DNA of 64,000 nt from contig CAJNYU010004191.1 in NCBI GenBank assembly GCA_905331475.1, positions 124,001-188,000 of the forward strand, given 5' to 3'. Below are positions 12,501-22,202 of the stretch, one piece after another. The stretch is from Rotaria socialis (taxonomy: Eukaryota > Rotifera > Eurotatoria > Philodinida > Philodinidae). The notes below the pieces were generated by a model. That model did no database searches and was not told the DNA's origin. It saw only the letters and a list, made by a program, of their open reading frames with translations. The translations under genes were made by a program, and so were the position numbers. The stretch's first letter is position 1; each line of letters starts with the position of its first letter.

Positions 12501-13963
12501 TTCAAACGAACTTTTTGATTTTTTAATTGGTTTTCGACTAAGACCAGTTCAGTTATTTATTGTAATCAAGTTCTTAAAACTGCTCGATATGAATGAATTT
12601 TTTTTTGGTTTGTCTTTTCTGATACTTTAATCCTGATATTAATAAAGAGTATAAAGCCCAAATTTTGGTACATAATAGGTCTTCATATCATGGATATGTA
12701 CTGTAAATATCAGCGTTTCAAATCAAACAATGACGTGAAAAAAGAAAAATTAATAAGGGAATCAGAACTTAGCTAGCACCCTTTATCCACCAGATATCAC
12801 ATTCAAACTCTTATGCCATCATTCATAGAATAACATTGAACAAGCTACTAACATGAACAAAAAAGCTCTTGTGGCTAGTATGTTTTTATAGTCAGTATAC
12901 ATGGAAAGCTTAGGCAATTATGCAAAATAAGCTATGAACCAGGCAGGCCTGCTTTTCACGGCTGCAGCTAGTAATATTGCAGCAAAGAAAATTGGAATTT
13001 TTGAAATTATCCTCAGACAGCTACTTACACTGCAAGGTAGTCGAAAACCAAAGGTAATCTTTTTTTCTTTCTTCATTTTTGTATCACGACTAACGTACAA
13101 CTAAATCTACTAAAATTTGTCAGCTTTTTGGGAGAATACACTTAAAATTATGAGTAACGATTTATGTTAGCTAAGTTAAATCAAATTTCTCTTATCAATT
13201 CTGACACCGGTTTCTTGAGTATTTTGACATCAATCTTATTAATAAAACCAAAGAAAAATTAAAAGCATTTTCTGGAAGTAAGAGAAAATACCCATTCATT
13301 ATGCCTGCATAACCATAGTGTGTAGCACAATATGTAACACACTGTTCGATCGAGTTCACCTTCCCCATCACTACATCTAAGGTTACGTTATCGAAACAAC
13401 CTTGATAACCGGCCATCGTATTCAAACATATGAAATCTAAAAGAGTATTGAATTTTATTTCTCATAGAAGCAAACTAATTTCAAAACATTTAAAAATGAA
13501 AATACCTGTGGTAGATAAGTAAACTGACTTAATTGCATTATAAACACTATTTCGATTATTCCCGCCACATTTTTCAGAACTTGCACATAAGTAATTACAT
13601 TCGTCATCCAATGCTTGGCCATATTTTCCGTAATGTCGTCCACAACGGCATTCCCTACCATATTGTATAGCTGCATAAGGATAGTTTCGTTTTTGACATT
13701 CGTGAATACATTGTATAGAGGCTAACTTTTCATAATCGCCAACATATATTTCAACGTCACGATTTTCCATTTGATCAATAAAACAGCCCAAATATTGATC
13801 TAGACCTAGCATATGCAAGAATTTTAATTTATTTCTTTTATCGATTTCTTTCATTTCGTCGTACCGTAAATACCCGCTAATTGGACAATTGAATAATATA
13901 GCAATAATAGTACACGCATTGCAAATGCCTACCGTAAGAATCGATGGCAATATTATTTCTAAA
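6581..13963 (-). CDS. WSC-WSC-mucin single-pass membrane protein
   Basis: Reassembled on the minus strand from exons about 13963-13506, 13436-13292, 10163-10015, 9406-8741, 8682-8435, 8405-8064, 8010-7972, 7040-6968 and 6816-6581. All junctions are GT-AG and the phases agree from the first exon to the stop. It encodes a hydrophobic N-terminal stretch, a first WSC domain (YLGCF ... CRCG ... CASSEKCGG), a second WSC domain split across exons 2 and 3 (YQGCF ... CYCG ... CCGGLHGLSIY), about 220 Thr/Ser-rich mucin-like residues, a Cys-containing juxtamembrane region, one membrane helix (WIVGAVLGPVFFLGLIICIT) followed by CCAKSKRR, and a cytoplasmic tail of about 120 residues. WSC domains bind carbohydrate, so a surface or matrix sensor or adhesion role is inferred. 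The start codon is unresolved: no in-frame ATG precedes the first WSC domain, so a 5' exon is missing. A shorter form reading into intron 8063-8011 would stop at 8046. Confidence 0.75.
8406..8434 (-). other. 29-nt intron in the WSC gene
   Basis: The exon frame hits TAG directly after GYGR. Removing GTGTAG...TTTGTTTCAG (29 nt) restores phase 0 into ASALFKV. Without removal there is both a stop and a frameshift. The next donor upstream would give 34 nt, but in the wrong phase. Confidence 0.55.
10993..12057. mobile_element. long inverted-repeat element in WSC intron 2
   Basis: Two arms of about 330 bp (about 11050-11376 and 11630-11958) are near-identical inverted copies. Each encodes the same 60-codon open frame in opposite orientation, which is a duplication artefact and not a gene. 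Outside the arms both ends are rich in TTATTG/CAATAA words and terminate in AAGGGTGTGAA / AGGGGTGAGAA. The loop (11377-11629) contains one of the GTGTGGG-type hairpins at 11461-11508. No transposase is present. Confidence 0.75.
12078..12783. mobile_element. TA-flanked inverted-repeat element (mariner-type MITE)
   Basis: The termini AAGGGTGTTAGCTAAGTTCT (left) and AAGGGTGCTAGCTAAGTTCT (right, reverse complement) extend as about 145-bp inverted repeats with few differences. TA dinucleotides lie at 12076-12077 and 12784-12785. The interior has no transposase. Length, TA target and long TIRs suggest a non-autonomous Tc1/mariner derivative. It is inserted in the same 3.1 kb intron as the preceding element. 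Confidence 0.75.
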
Positions 13964-13969
13964 TCTAAA

Positions 13970-15264
13970 ATAATAATAAATGAATAAGTGGGTTTTTTTC
14001 CTTACTATTAATCGTAAAAATAACAATTCGATGAATAATCATTTCATGATTAACATACACAACTATAGATTTCCTATAACTAGCACAAAGTCAATGAAAA
14101 TCATACAGACCGATATGTCAACGCAAGATCGTTCTTTTCAATTTGCAGACGAGAGAAAAAGCCTCCGAAAAAGTCGAAGCCTCGCTAACTTAAAACAATG
14201 AGTATAATTTCTGTGGGACGAGAAGAACTACAAGTACTTCTATTTGCTCAAAATAAAAACAAGCAAAGTCAACATGAAACTAATATTTCAACATTCCTAT
14301 TTGTTCAGTTTACGATATATATATATATCAGAGATGTCGATCGTGTCTGAACATCTACAGCGCTGTCGCGACGCCACGATCAGCTTTAAAGAAGTTTCCG
14401 CTGCTACAATAGTATTCAAAATGCTTGTTTCAAATTTCACCGCTTTCAGTATATCGAAATGCATAGTATTTCATACAGTTTTGTATTGTTCTACAAAAAT
14501 AATCTGTCACCGCTGTGCTGCTGTCGCGTCTGTTTTGTTAAAAATCTTCTGCAACACTACTGCACTGCGTGGCTTGTCGAAAACATTTGTCACTATTGCA
14601 TCGCTATAGATATATCTGATATACATAGTATGTATGTTGTGGTGAAAATTCAAATTAAGTCAAATTTTTATTTCCCTAGTTAAAATGCAACTCAATTTTT
14701 TTTAAATATATCGACAAAGATAAAGGAACACAAAAATCGTGAGTAAGAAGTTTTTATTTAATAAGACTTATGAACAAATGCGATAATTATTCTAAATTAA
14801 TCTAGTATTGGTGTGTGAATGAGGACGCTGATGTAAGTATAGATACAGACCGCTTAAACCCGCACCAACATCCGCATACCGTAGTAGATCACTAGCTCTT
14901 AGGATGTATTGAGACTTCATGGGGTATTTGAATTTGCAGCAAATTTAGTTTAACAAAACAAATTCTGAATTTCTACCAAAACGAAAACTGTAGTGGTATA
15001 TAAGTGGTATAATGACCTCATATCTCTCTTCTTGATAGATAGTGAAAAAATCCTCTCCTTTTCTTTCTACCCGTGTACGCCTGCACTCCTGATCATTTTA
15101 TCTTTATTTTCTACGGATAAACGATTCATATATGTTCATTCTATAAATTAACACTAAAGTACCATCCGTAATTATAGAAACACTTTCAAAATGTATTTTT
15201 CAAGAGATTTTTTACGTTTGGGGCATTTTCTTTTTATCGAAGTCATACATACTCTCATACGTGT
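13970..15264. other. intergenic, no supported gene; diverged GGTATA repeat copy
   Basis: Contains a (TA)n run near 14310, a patch of GCTGTCGC-like words at 14340-14600, and at 14921-15060 a relative of the 1557-1856 repeat. The open frames at 13980-14201 and 14244-14683 show no family resemblance. Confidence 0.5.
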
Positions 15265-17082
15265 GGGAAAAGCGGCTCCTGGCTCCTTGGATTATGATGG
15301 CTCCTCGTGGATCCTGGTGGATTCTGTGAATTCTATTGGATTCTGCTGGACTCCAGTGAATTCTTATGGGCCTTCGTGGATGTTTGAAGATATGTGAAGA
15401 TCAGTATCAGCTCCTTATCGCTGTCGCTTGCTTTCTTTTTAGTCTAATATAATGACTTATCCCGTTAAACTAAGTTGCTTTTTAAGGTTTTCTATTGTAG
15501 CTTCTTGGATTGATATTCGTCTTCGCAACATAAAGTTTGGTAATCATTAATATCCTGTACAAGCTTATCCAGCAACTCTATTTGCTGTCAAGGGAAAAGT
15601 TTAAAAAATAACTTTTAAATCTCATAAAACACATGAAATTTGAATTTTGCTTTCATAAAAATATGGGATAGAGTGATGAATTTATTAACTACGTAGTAAG
15701 TAGCAGTGATTTATGTATTTTTCACTTTTTTGCTATAGCATTCACTACTGTATTTAAAAGCAAAACTTGTACATAGCTGTCCCTAGTCGAACATCTTGTA
15801 AGCAAGATCTGGAAATCTTGGGCTCGGTAAGTAAGATCTTATCAAGATCTTGGAAAGACAATTGGTATGTACATATCTTGACTGTATCAGATAAATCTGT
15901 ACCTAAGATCTTGGCAAGATCATGGAAAAGATATCTTTTACTATTATTTTTTGATAAGATCTTGAACGAAACAGAAAGCGACATCATTAGTGTATTTACA
16001 TATGCTCTCTAGTCGTTCACCGTTTTTTTATGCATGCACAGCCGTATTTAAGCAACACGATGGAACACACGAAACATAAATTTTCAAAATAAATTTTTTC
16101 TGAACTATTTCTCGATTACTCGAGAGAATGCTAATCTCGATCCATGATCGAGAGAGGACTACCCTAAATTGGTCTGACGGATATCGGACCAATTTAATGC
16201 CAGTCAGATCCCAATATCTGACTTGCTTGAGTTATTCGGGAGACGAATAATTAAAATGAAAATAAATTGAAAAATACCAAAACATGTTTTTAAAGAAAAA
16301 AGTAAACACTTCGCTGTATGATAGATTCGAACCATGCTTTCAGAACGTCTAAAAAAGGTGTCGCAAATCACAACACATAGAGCAAGCTTTATCTAAGTGT
16401 GCAGCCAAGATATTATGAATTCTTACTTAAGATCTGTAATCAGATCTTGAGTACAAGATAACTGCATTATCTTGTACCTAAATTTCCAAGATCTGTCAAC
16501 ATATCTGTACCTTGTATCTTGGCCAAGATCTTGCTTACAAAATGTTTGTCTAGTGACGTGACTTCATATATTTGAACTGATCGTTGCAAACCAAGTCATA
16601 CTGATGTACTTGTTAGAACTTCGCTATTTAACATGAAGAATTAATCAATACACAGACAAAGTCATCGGTAGAAACAAAATAGTATTCTTCGTTTCAACAG
16701 TATCGTCTATATTACAAAAAGGCCAAATAATTTTTTCGGAACTATTGTAACACATGCCCAGTCATAGAATAATATGACAAATAAATCCTTCGCTTCTTCT
16801 CTTTTTGTGTACAACAAAATCTGTAAGTTTTTTTCTAACCATTTAGATACCAGAAACGATATATAGACCATCCAGATCTTTGAAAAAAATGAATGGCCAC
16901 TTTCATAATGTTTTCAAAACACGATGAAAATCATAGAACCTACGTATATGAGTCTCGCTGTTCTCCTTAGCAACTGCAAACTGTTTAAAATATTGAGATA
17001 GACTCATTAATCAAAATGGATCCTAATGGATTCTATGGATCCTGATGGATTCTAGAATCCATCAGGAGTCGCTTTTTTCCCC
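15265..17082. mobile_element. GGATTC-type foldback element, host of a nested element
   Basis: The left end GGGAAAAGCGGCTCCTGG (15265-15282) and the inverted right end GGGGAAAAAAGCGACTCCTG (17082-17063) are related. Next to each lies a block of TGGATTC/GGATCC words (15283-15390 and 17020-17062, the latter with the palindrome TGGATTCTAGAATCCA). The terminus matches the 33289-33393 element, which carries a different filler motif. Inside are the AAGATCTTGG element and a coiled-coil-like fragment (15450-15590, minus) that needs a frameshift to read. Confidence 0.5.
15784..16556. mobile_element. AAGATCTTGG foldback element nested in the GGATTC element
   Basis: Inverted ends of 28 bp, beginning CTAGTCGAACATCTTGTAAG on the left and CTAGACAAACATTTTGTAAG on the right, match at about 25 of 28 positions. 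AAGATCTTG words recur through both flanks (15800-15965 and 16410-16535). A smaller hairpin AAATTGGTCTGAC/GGACCAATTT lies near 16175-16200. The outer sequence CCCTAGTCGAACA resembles the CCCAGGTCGAACA termini at 745 and 3224. No protein is encoded. Confidence 0.65.
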
Positions 17083-19659
17083 TTGCTCTCATAGCTATGG
17101 ATATATGAAGTAAATAACTTCGATTTGTGTTATTTTTCTTAAAGAAAAATGAATTTCAAAGGCATCGCCATACTTTAGTATTGGGACAAGTCGTCGGAAT
17201 TTTAAAATGAATATGGAGTCTCTTTTTTCTTCACTTGTTCTTGTTTTTTTTCTTTGCTGATTCAAAAATGAAAAGGAAATAATGATATTTCTATGATGTA
17301 GAATATTCTTGACTAGATCACTTCATAAGACTGCAATCTATTAGATGCAACGTCGTAGAAGTTATTCATTATGTATTCCCTTTGAAGTCTTTTTCTGACT
17401 GGCGTCAGAACGATACAGCATGCCTAGTCTTTTTTTTTCAAAAAAGACAGCATAACAGATATAATGACGCCAGTTACTTACGTAGCCAAAACAGGAACTA
17501 AAGACTGCAAATGACTTCGGATTAGTCGTTTCGTCCGTCTGGTTTCCGATTTTTTATAACGTCAAACATGGTTGTATTATGTTTTTCTTTCTCTCTCCAT
17601 TGACACTTCAACCACCAACTGAAGTTACTTTCAATTATTAGTCTGAATTTATATAAAGAGCGAACGAAAAAAAATGAGCAAGGCCATTTTGTTATGGTAT
17701 TCTTTCCAACGCCTGTTTGATTGTCTTCTGCATCATGCCGTGAGTGGTATTGTTCTGTATAGATACGTTAAAAATAATTTATTTTTCTTGCATCCATTTC
17801 TGGTGAGAACGAAAAACAGAAAGGAATGGTGAATTCGATTTTATTTCTTTTCTGTTTCCAATGCCTGTGGTGGTGATATGAGTAAAGTTGCAATAGAAAA
17901 AATGTCTACTTTCTACATCAGCTGCTCATTTGTATGCCTATTGAATTAAATTCAAAATGCATTTATAGTGTGCATCGTGAATCATAACTACTGAATCCAC
18001 ATTTGACTTGTTAACTTCCATTTTTATCTTGGTTCTAAGATCTGGCTGATTGGACCTTCGCTATTACTTACGAAAAAGTAATTTATTAATAAATTGCAAC
18101 GTAAAAATCGAACTTTTTATATGATCTATAGAACCAGATGAAATTGTATAGTCCGATTTATAAAAGTAAATCTTTTCAGAAAATAAGCGGATAAGTTTGA
18201 ACGATCTTTTTCTTTCAAGCACCTATCAATACTGAGTGTCACAATGGAAGCTCGTTGACCTTCACACTTGCAAAAGATGATCAACCAAGAAAAAGGAGTT
18301 GATATGCGCATATCTATCACTAGTTTAGTAGATCATTTTGCTGTTTACTTTGTTTAAAAGACCAATGATAAAAGGTATAATCTATAAAGAATAGAACTAG
18401 TGAGGACAACTCGGCTGAGGTAAAAAAATAGCTTTGCCTTCCGCCGAAACTTAGCTAATGAATATTTAATAAGTCGGCAAGAAGTAGAGCCCATTAGGTC
18501 GGAGTTCGGATTGGTTTCGGGTCTGAAATTTTACTCATTGAATTGTGATGAACAGAAAAATTTGATTCTTATATGATGACATTTTTTGACTGTTTGTTCT
18601 TTTCTTTGAAAAAACCTTGAATTTATTTATAAAGGGTATAAGATTTTGTTGGTCGGTAAAATATACTTTAAATTTCATGTTATTTTAATATAATTGGGAA
18701 GTTCGTTCTCCCGCCGAAAGAAATGGAAATCTTTTTATTTTCATATCCTTTCGTGCGTATAATTCAGCAAGAAGAAATGTTGTGATTTGTCAACGGCTAC
18801 TTGACGAATAAAATAGATAACATAAAATCTTTGTAGTGCTTGCTTCAATTCTTCCATCAGAAGTTTTTGGTTAGAAATTGTAGCTAATTATTATGGAATC
18901 AATATTGGATCGTTTAGAAACTATCTGAAGTATGCTACTCATCAAACAGGGGAAAATAGTATATCGTATGTTTGTAGCAGTAATTAGAAATTCCTGGATA
19001 AGACGGACTATAGCAATATTTTTGTAGTAATATAAAAGGATAGATCATTGAAAAATATTTATTGGCAGTTGTTGCAAAGAGATAAAAAAGTCACTCGTAA
19101 GCTTAAAAATAGCCCTTAAAAATGTGATATTGAAAGCTGAATATCTTTTCAGGATCTATTTTTTTTCAAAATTTAGATATCGTTTGTCTGGTCTTCCGTT
19201 AAACATAATCAAATTTTAATAACAGTAAAAGTATATCAAAGCAATAGTTAATACGAGGATAAGAACTCGTGTATAATTTGTTCATAAATATATTAAAAAC
19301 GATCTTCAATATGATATACGAATTAATAATATCGACAGAAACTAATCGTACGTAGAACACCGTATTTACTTGGAAAAACAGATAATATAGTAAGCGTATG
19401 CTTAATAAAATTCCTTGATTATAACAAAGAGAACAATGATGATGTAACAGAGTACACACAGAATTTCTATTGTCTTGCAGTAAAGATTCACAGCAAATGT
19501 TTAATAATTATCGATGTAATATTTATTAGGTTATTGAAAGAAGACCCAATAAAAAAAATAGATCACTACAACACATATACTGTTGAAGCAAGTTGAATAA
19601 ACAGAAGTGAGACTATTGCGAGAAATGGATATAGGAAAGAAAATAAAAATAAATATTTT
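17083..19659. other. intergenic, no supported gene
   Basis: AT-rich. The only structure noted is a hairpin with 10-bp arms ACTGGCGTCA/TGACGCCAGT (about 17398-17473). Confidence 0.5.
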
Positions 19660-22033
19660 CTAATTTTTCTTTTCTTCATTAAGACAAGCTAAAATAAACG
19701 CATGCCGTTGATTTCTATCAAGATGTTCGTGTAAAATTGAAAGCGCTAAAATATCAATACAAATATTAAATGTATCACCCGACTCTTGATTTGCTTTTTC
19801 AATTTGTTCTTTTGTTGGCCAAGATTTTTGTACAAGTAAAAGAAAGCGAAAAAATAAATTTCGTTCTTTTGCTTTCAATCGTTCAATTATGATGCTAACG
19901 GCCTTTGCCATATCCTCCGGTCTGGATAACGTTTCTTTTGTATTGGGAAATATTTTATCTTGAATTTCGTATGATATTAACGGTTGAGGTAATGACTGTA
20001 AAAGATATAAAAATATCATTAAAATTTCTCCGGTAGAATTATTCGTAAAATCATAATTATTTTCATAGAGCTTATCACGTATTGGGATAAGATCAAGTGA
20101 ATCTTGAGTATCACTATTGAATATATTTAACAAATCAACATTATTACGTTCTCTTAAACAGTCGATTAATGCAATATAAACAATCGGTGGATCATTTATC
20201 ATTTCAACAATATGCTCGGAGTCAGATTTTCGATCATTCGAATAAATATATTTTTGCGTTTCATTATTATAAAGTGTAATTGGATGATCGTCGAGTGATA
20301 AACAAAACGGACCTTTATCTAATGTTACATCTAATGTTATGAACGTATCGGCACCTTTTTCAACGTGTAAAATAATAATATCACTTATTTGTCGTAGGTT
20401 TGTTTTTGCGTTAAAACCAATGTTAACATGTTGCTGTTGTTTAATATTTATTGTGTAGGGTGTATTTGGTGTAAATGTTAAACATTGAAATGAGGATGAT
20501 ATTGCTGATGGTACAATGGTGCATATGCAGGAACATTCGCCGATGTTTTTTATTGTTAACGGATATGTTGGCTTGTCTAAATAGCGAACATGATTGAAGA
20601 TGATTTGCGGGGGGCGAGGATGAACTTCAATGGTTGGTATAGATTCATTTTCCGCACGATCGAATTCACGGATTAATTCTTCACGAATGCGATTTGAACG
20701 TTGTTCATCGCATTGATATTTTATGGCGACTAAATATAAACCACTGACAGGTCGATGATCACTAAATTTGATATTGTTGATAGAAGAATATTTTATTGTT
20801 TGAATAGTGTCTAATTCGGTTTGATTATTAATAAGAACTGTGGGACGTTTTGATCGATATAAAATACGATCCGTCCATGATGGTGTACGTAATTTCTCGC
20901 TTGTATCATAATTATCTGTATTTATGTCGAATTTATATGTTGGGAGAAAATCAATAGGTGGTTCAAAATAACCGGAAAAAACACGATCTAATTCCATTTC
21001 GCAACGTAACTGATCTTTTTTCTGCAATGCAGCAATTGACACTTCATTTATTGCTTTACGAACTTGATCGTTCGGTTGTGAGATTCGATAGTTCATATCA
21101 CCCAACCAAAATATTATATCATGATCACTGATTTTCCACCTGAAATGGCAAAGTACATGAAATTATGAATTTTCTTAAAAAGGAGTTGTTGCTTTACGAA
21201 TCCTAAGGTACTGCACTTTCACATTCTGAAATAGCACTAACGTTTCGATTCTATTAAATTATTTACCACTGACTATAATTCGATGAATTCTGCGGATTAG
21301 CAGGAGCACTGCCACCAACTATTGCCGGTGTATACCAAATGTAATCTTTCAATGAATAAATAGGTCCATCAGTAAATGCCATACGGGTTTCGATGGTTAG
21401 ATAATCTTCATTACGGCGTTCTTTTTGTCCGTCACCCGATGCAAAATGTGAATTCACAAAACATATATCAGTTTCATAGAAACGAAATCGAACACCGACT
21501 CCACCCTTATTACCAGCAATACCCATAAAACCAGTCGGAACTGTTGAATTCGATACTAGCGTACATTTAGCTAGATGAGTTGAACGTACATAGACAAATA
21601 ATAATATACCTTAAATAGAAAGTAACAATTAGTAAAATTTTCGGCGAGAAAGACTCTACTTACCGACTAGTTTAATTCGATTAAGTAATGTAAATTGAAT
21701 ATCTTTTTTATTATTTTCTTCATAGCAAGCTGCAATTGTTTTTCTTACAATATGCTCCCAGTCATCTTCTTTTTTCTTATCATCATAAATGTATGCACCA
21801 CCACTTGTATCGATTTCTTGAAAACCCACTGCAATTATATCTGGAATCGTGCTTTTTTCAATTTCTTGATTTTCCGTTACTTGACTAAGCCATTGTTCGA
21901 GTAAAATATTCGGTGGTGTTTGTTTATTATTAACATTAAATGTTCCAACGAGAACATGAAATCGTTCATAACGAATATATTCATCTTCACGTTCTTTTAA
22001 ACGTATTTCTAAACGATTGGATGACGTCGACAT
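19660..22033 (-). CDS. type II inositol polyphosphate 5-phosphatase with ASH and RhoGAP domains
   Basis: Exons 22033-21664, 21609-21267 and 21139-19660 total 2193 nt (730 aa plus stop). The catalytic domain has FHVLVGTFNVN (about residue 26), GFQEID, NSH (176-178) followed by ERRNEDY, WLGDMNYRI (about 250), PSWTDRIL (about 325) and SDHRPVSGLY (about 365). An ASH-type beta region (HPRPPQIIFNHV ...) and a RhoGAP-like region (PPIVYIALIDCL ... PLISYEI) follow, the order found in OCRL and INPP5B. The family removes the 5-phosphate from PI(4,5)P2 and related lipids on endosomal and Golgi membranes. The N-terminal PH domain of the vertebrate proteins is absent: in-frame stops lie just upstream of ATG 22033. 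The RhoGAP Arg finger is not obvious, as in known catalytically poor family members. Confidence 0.92.
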
Positions 22034-22202
22034 GAACAAAATCTACTAATCATCTAAAAAAAAAACTATTTTTTTTTGAAAAATACAAAAAATGAATCCA
22101 TTTTTTTTATTTCCGATCGTTCTTTATTTTCTTTATAGAAGATACAGTTATATAGAAAGAAACAATGCAGGATTATAAATTTATACACATAATATGACTA
22201 GT

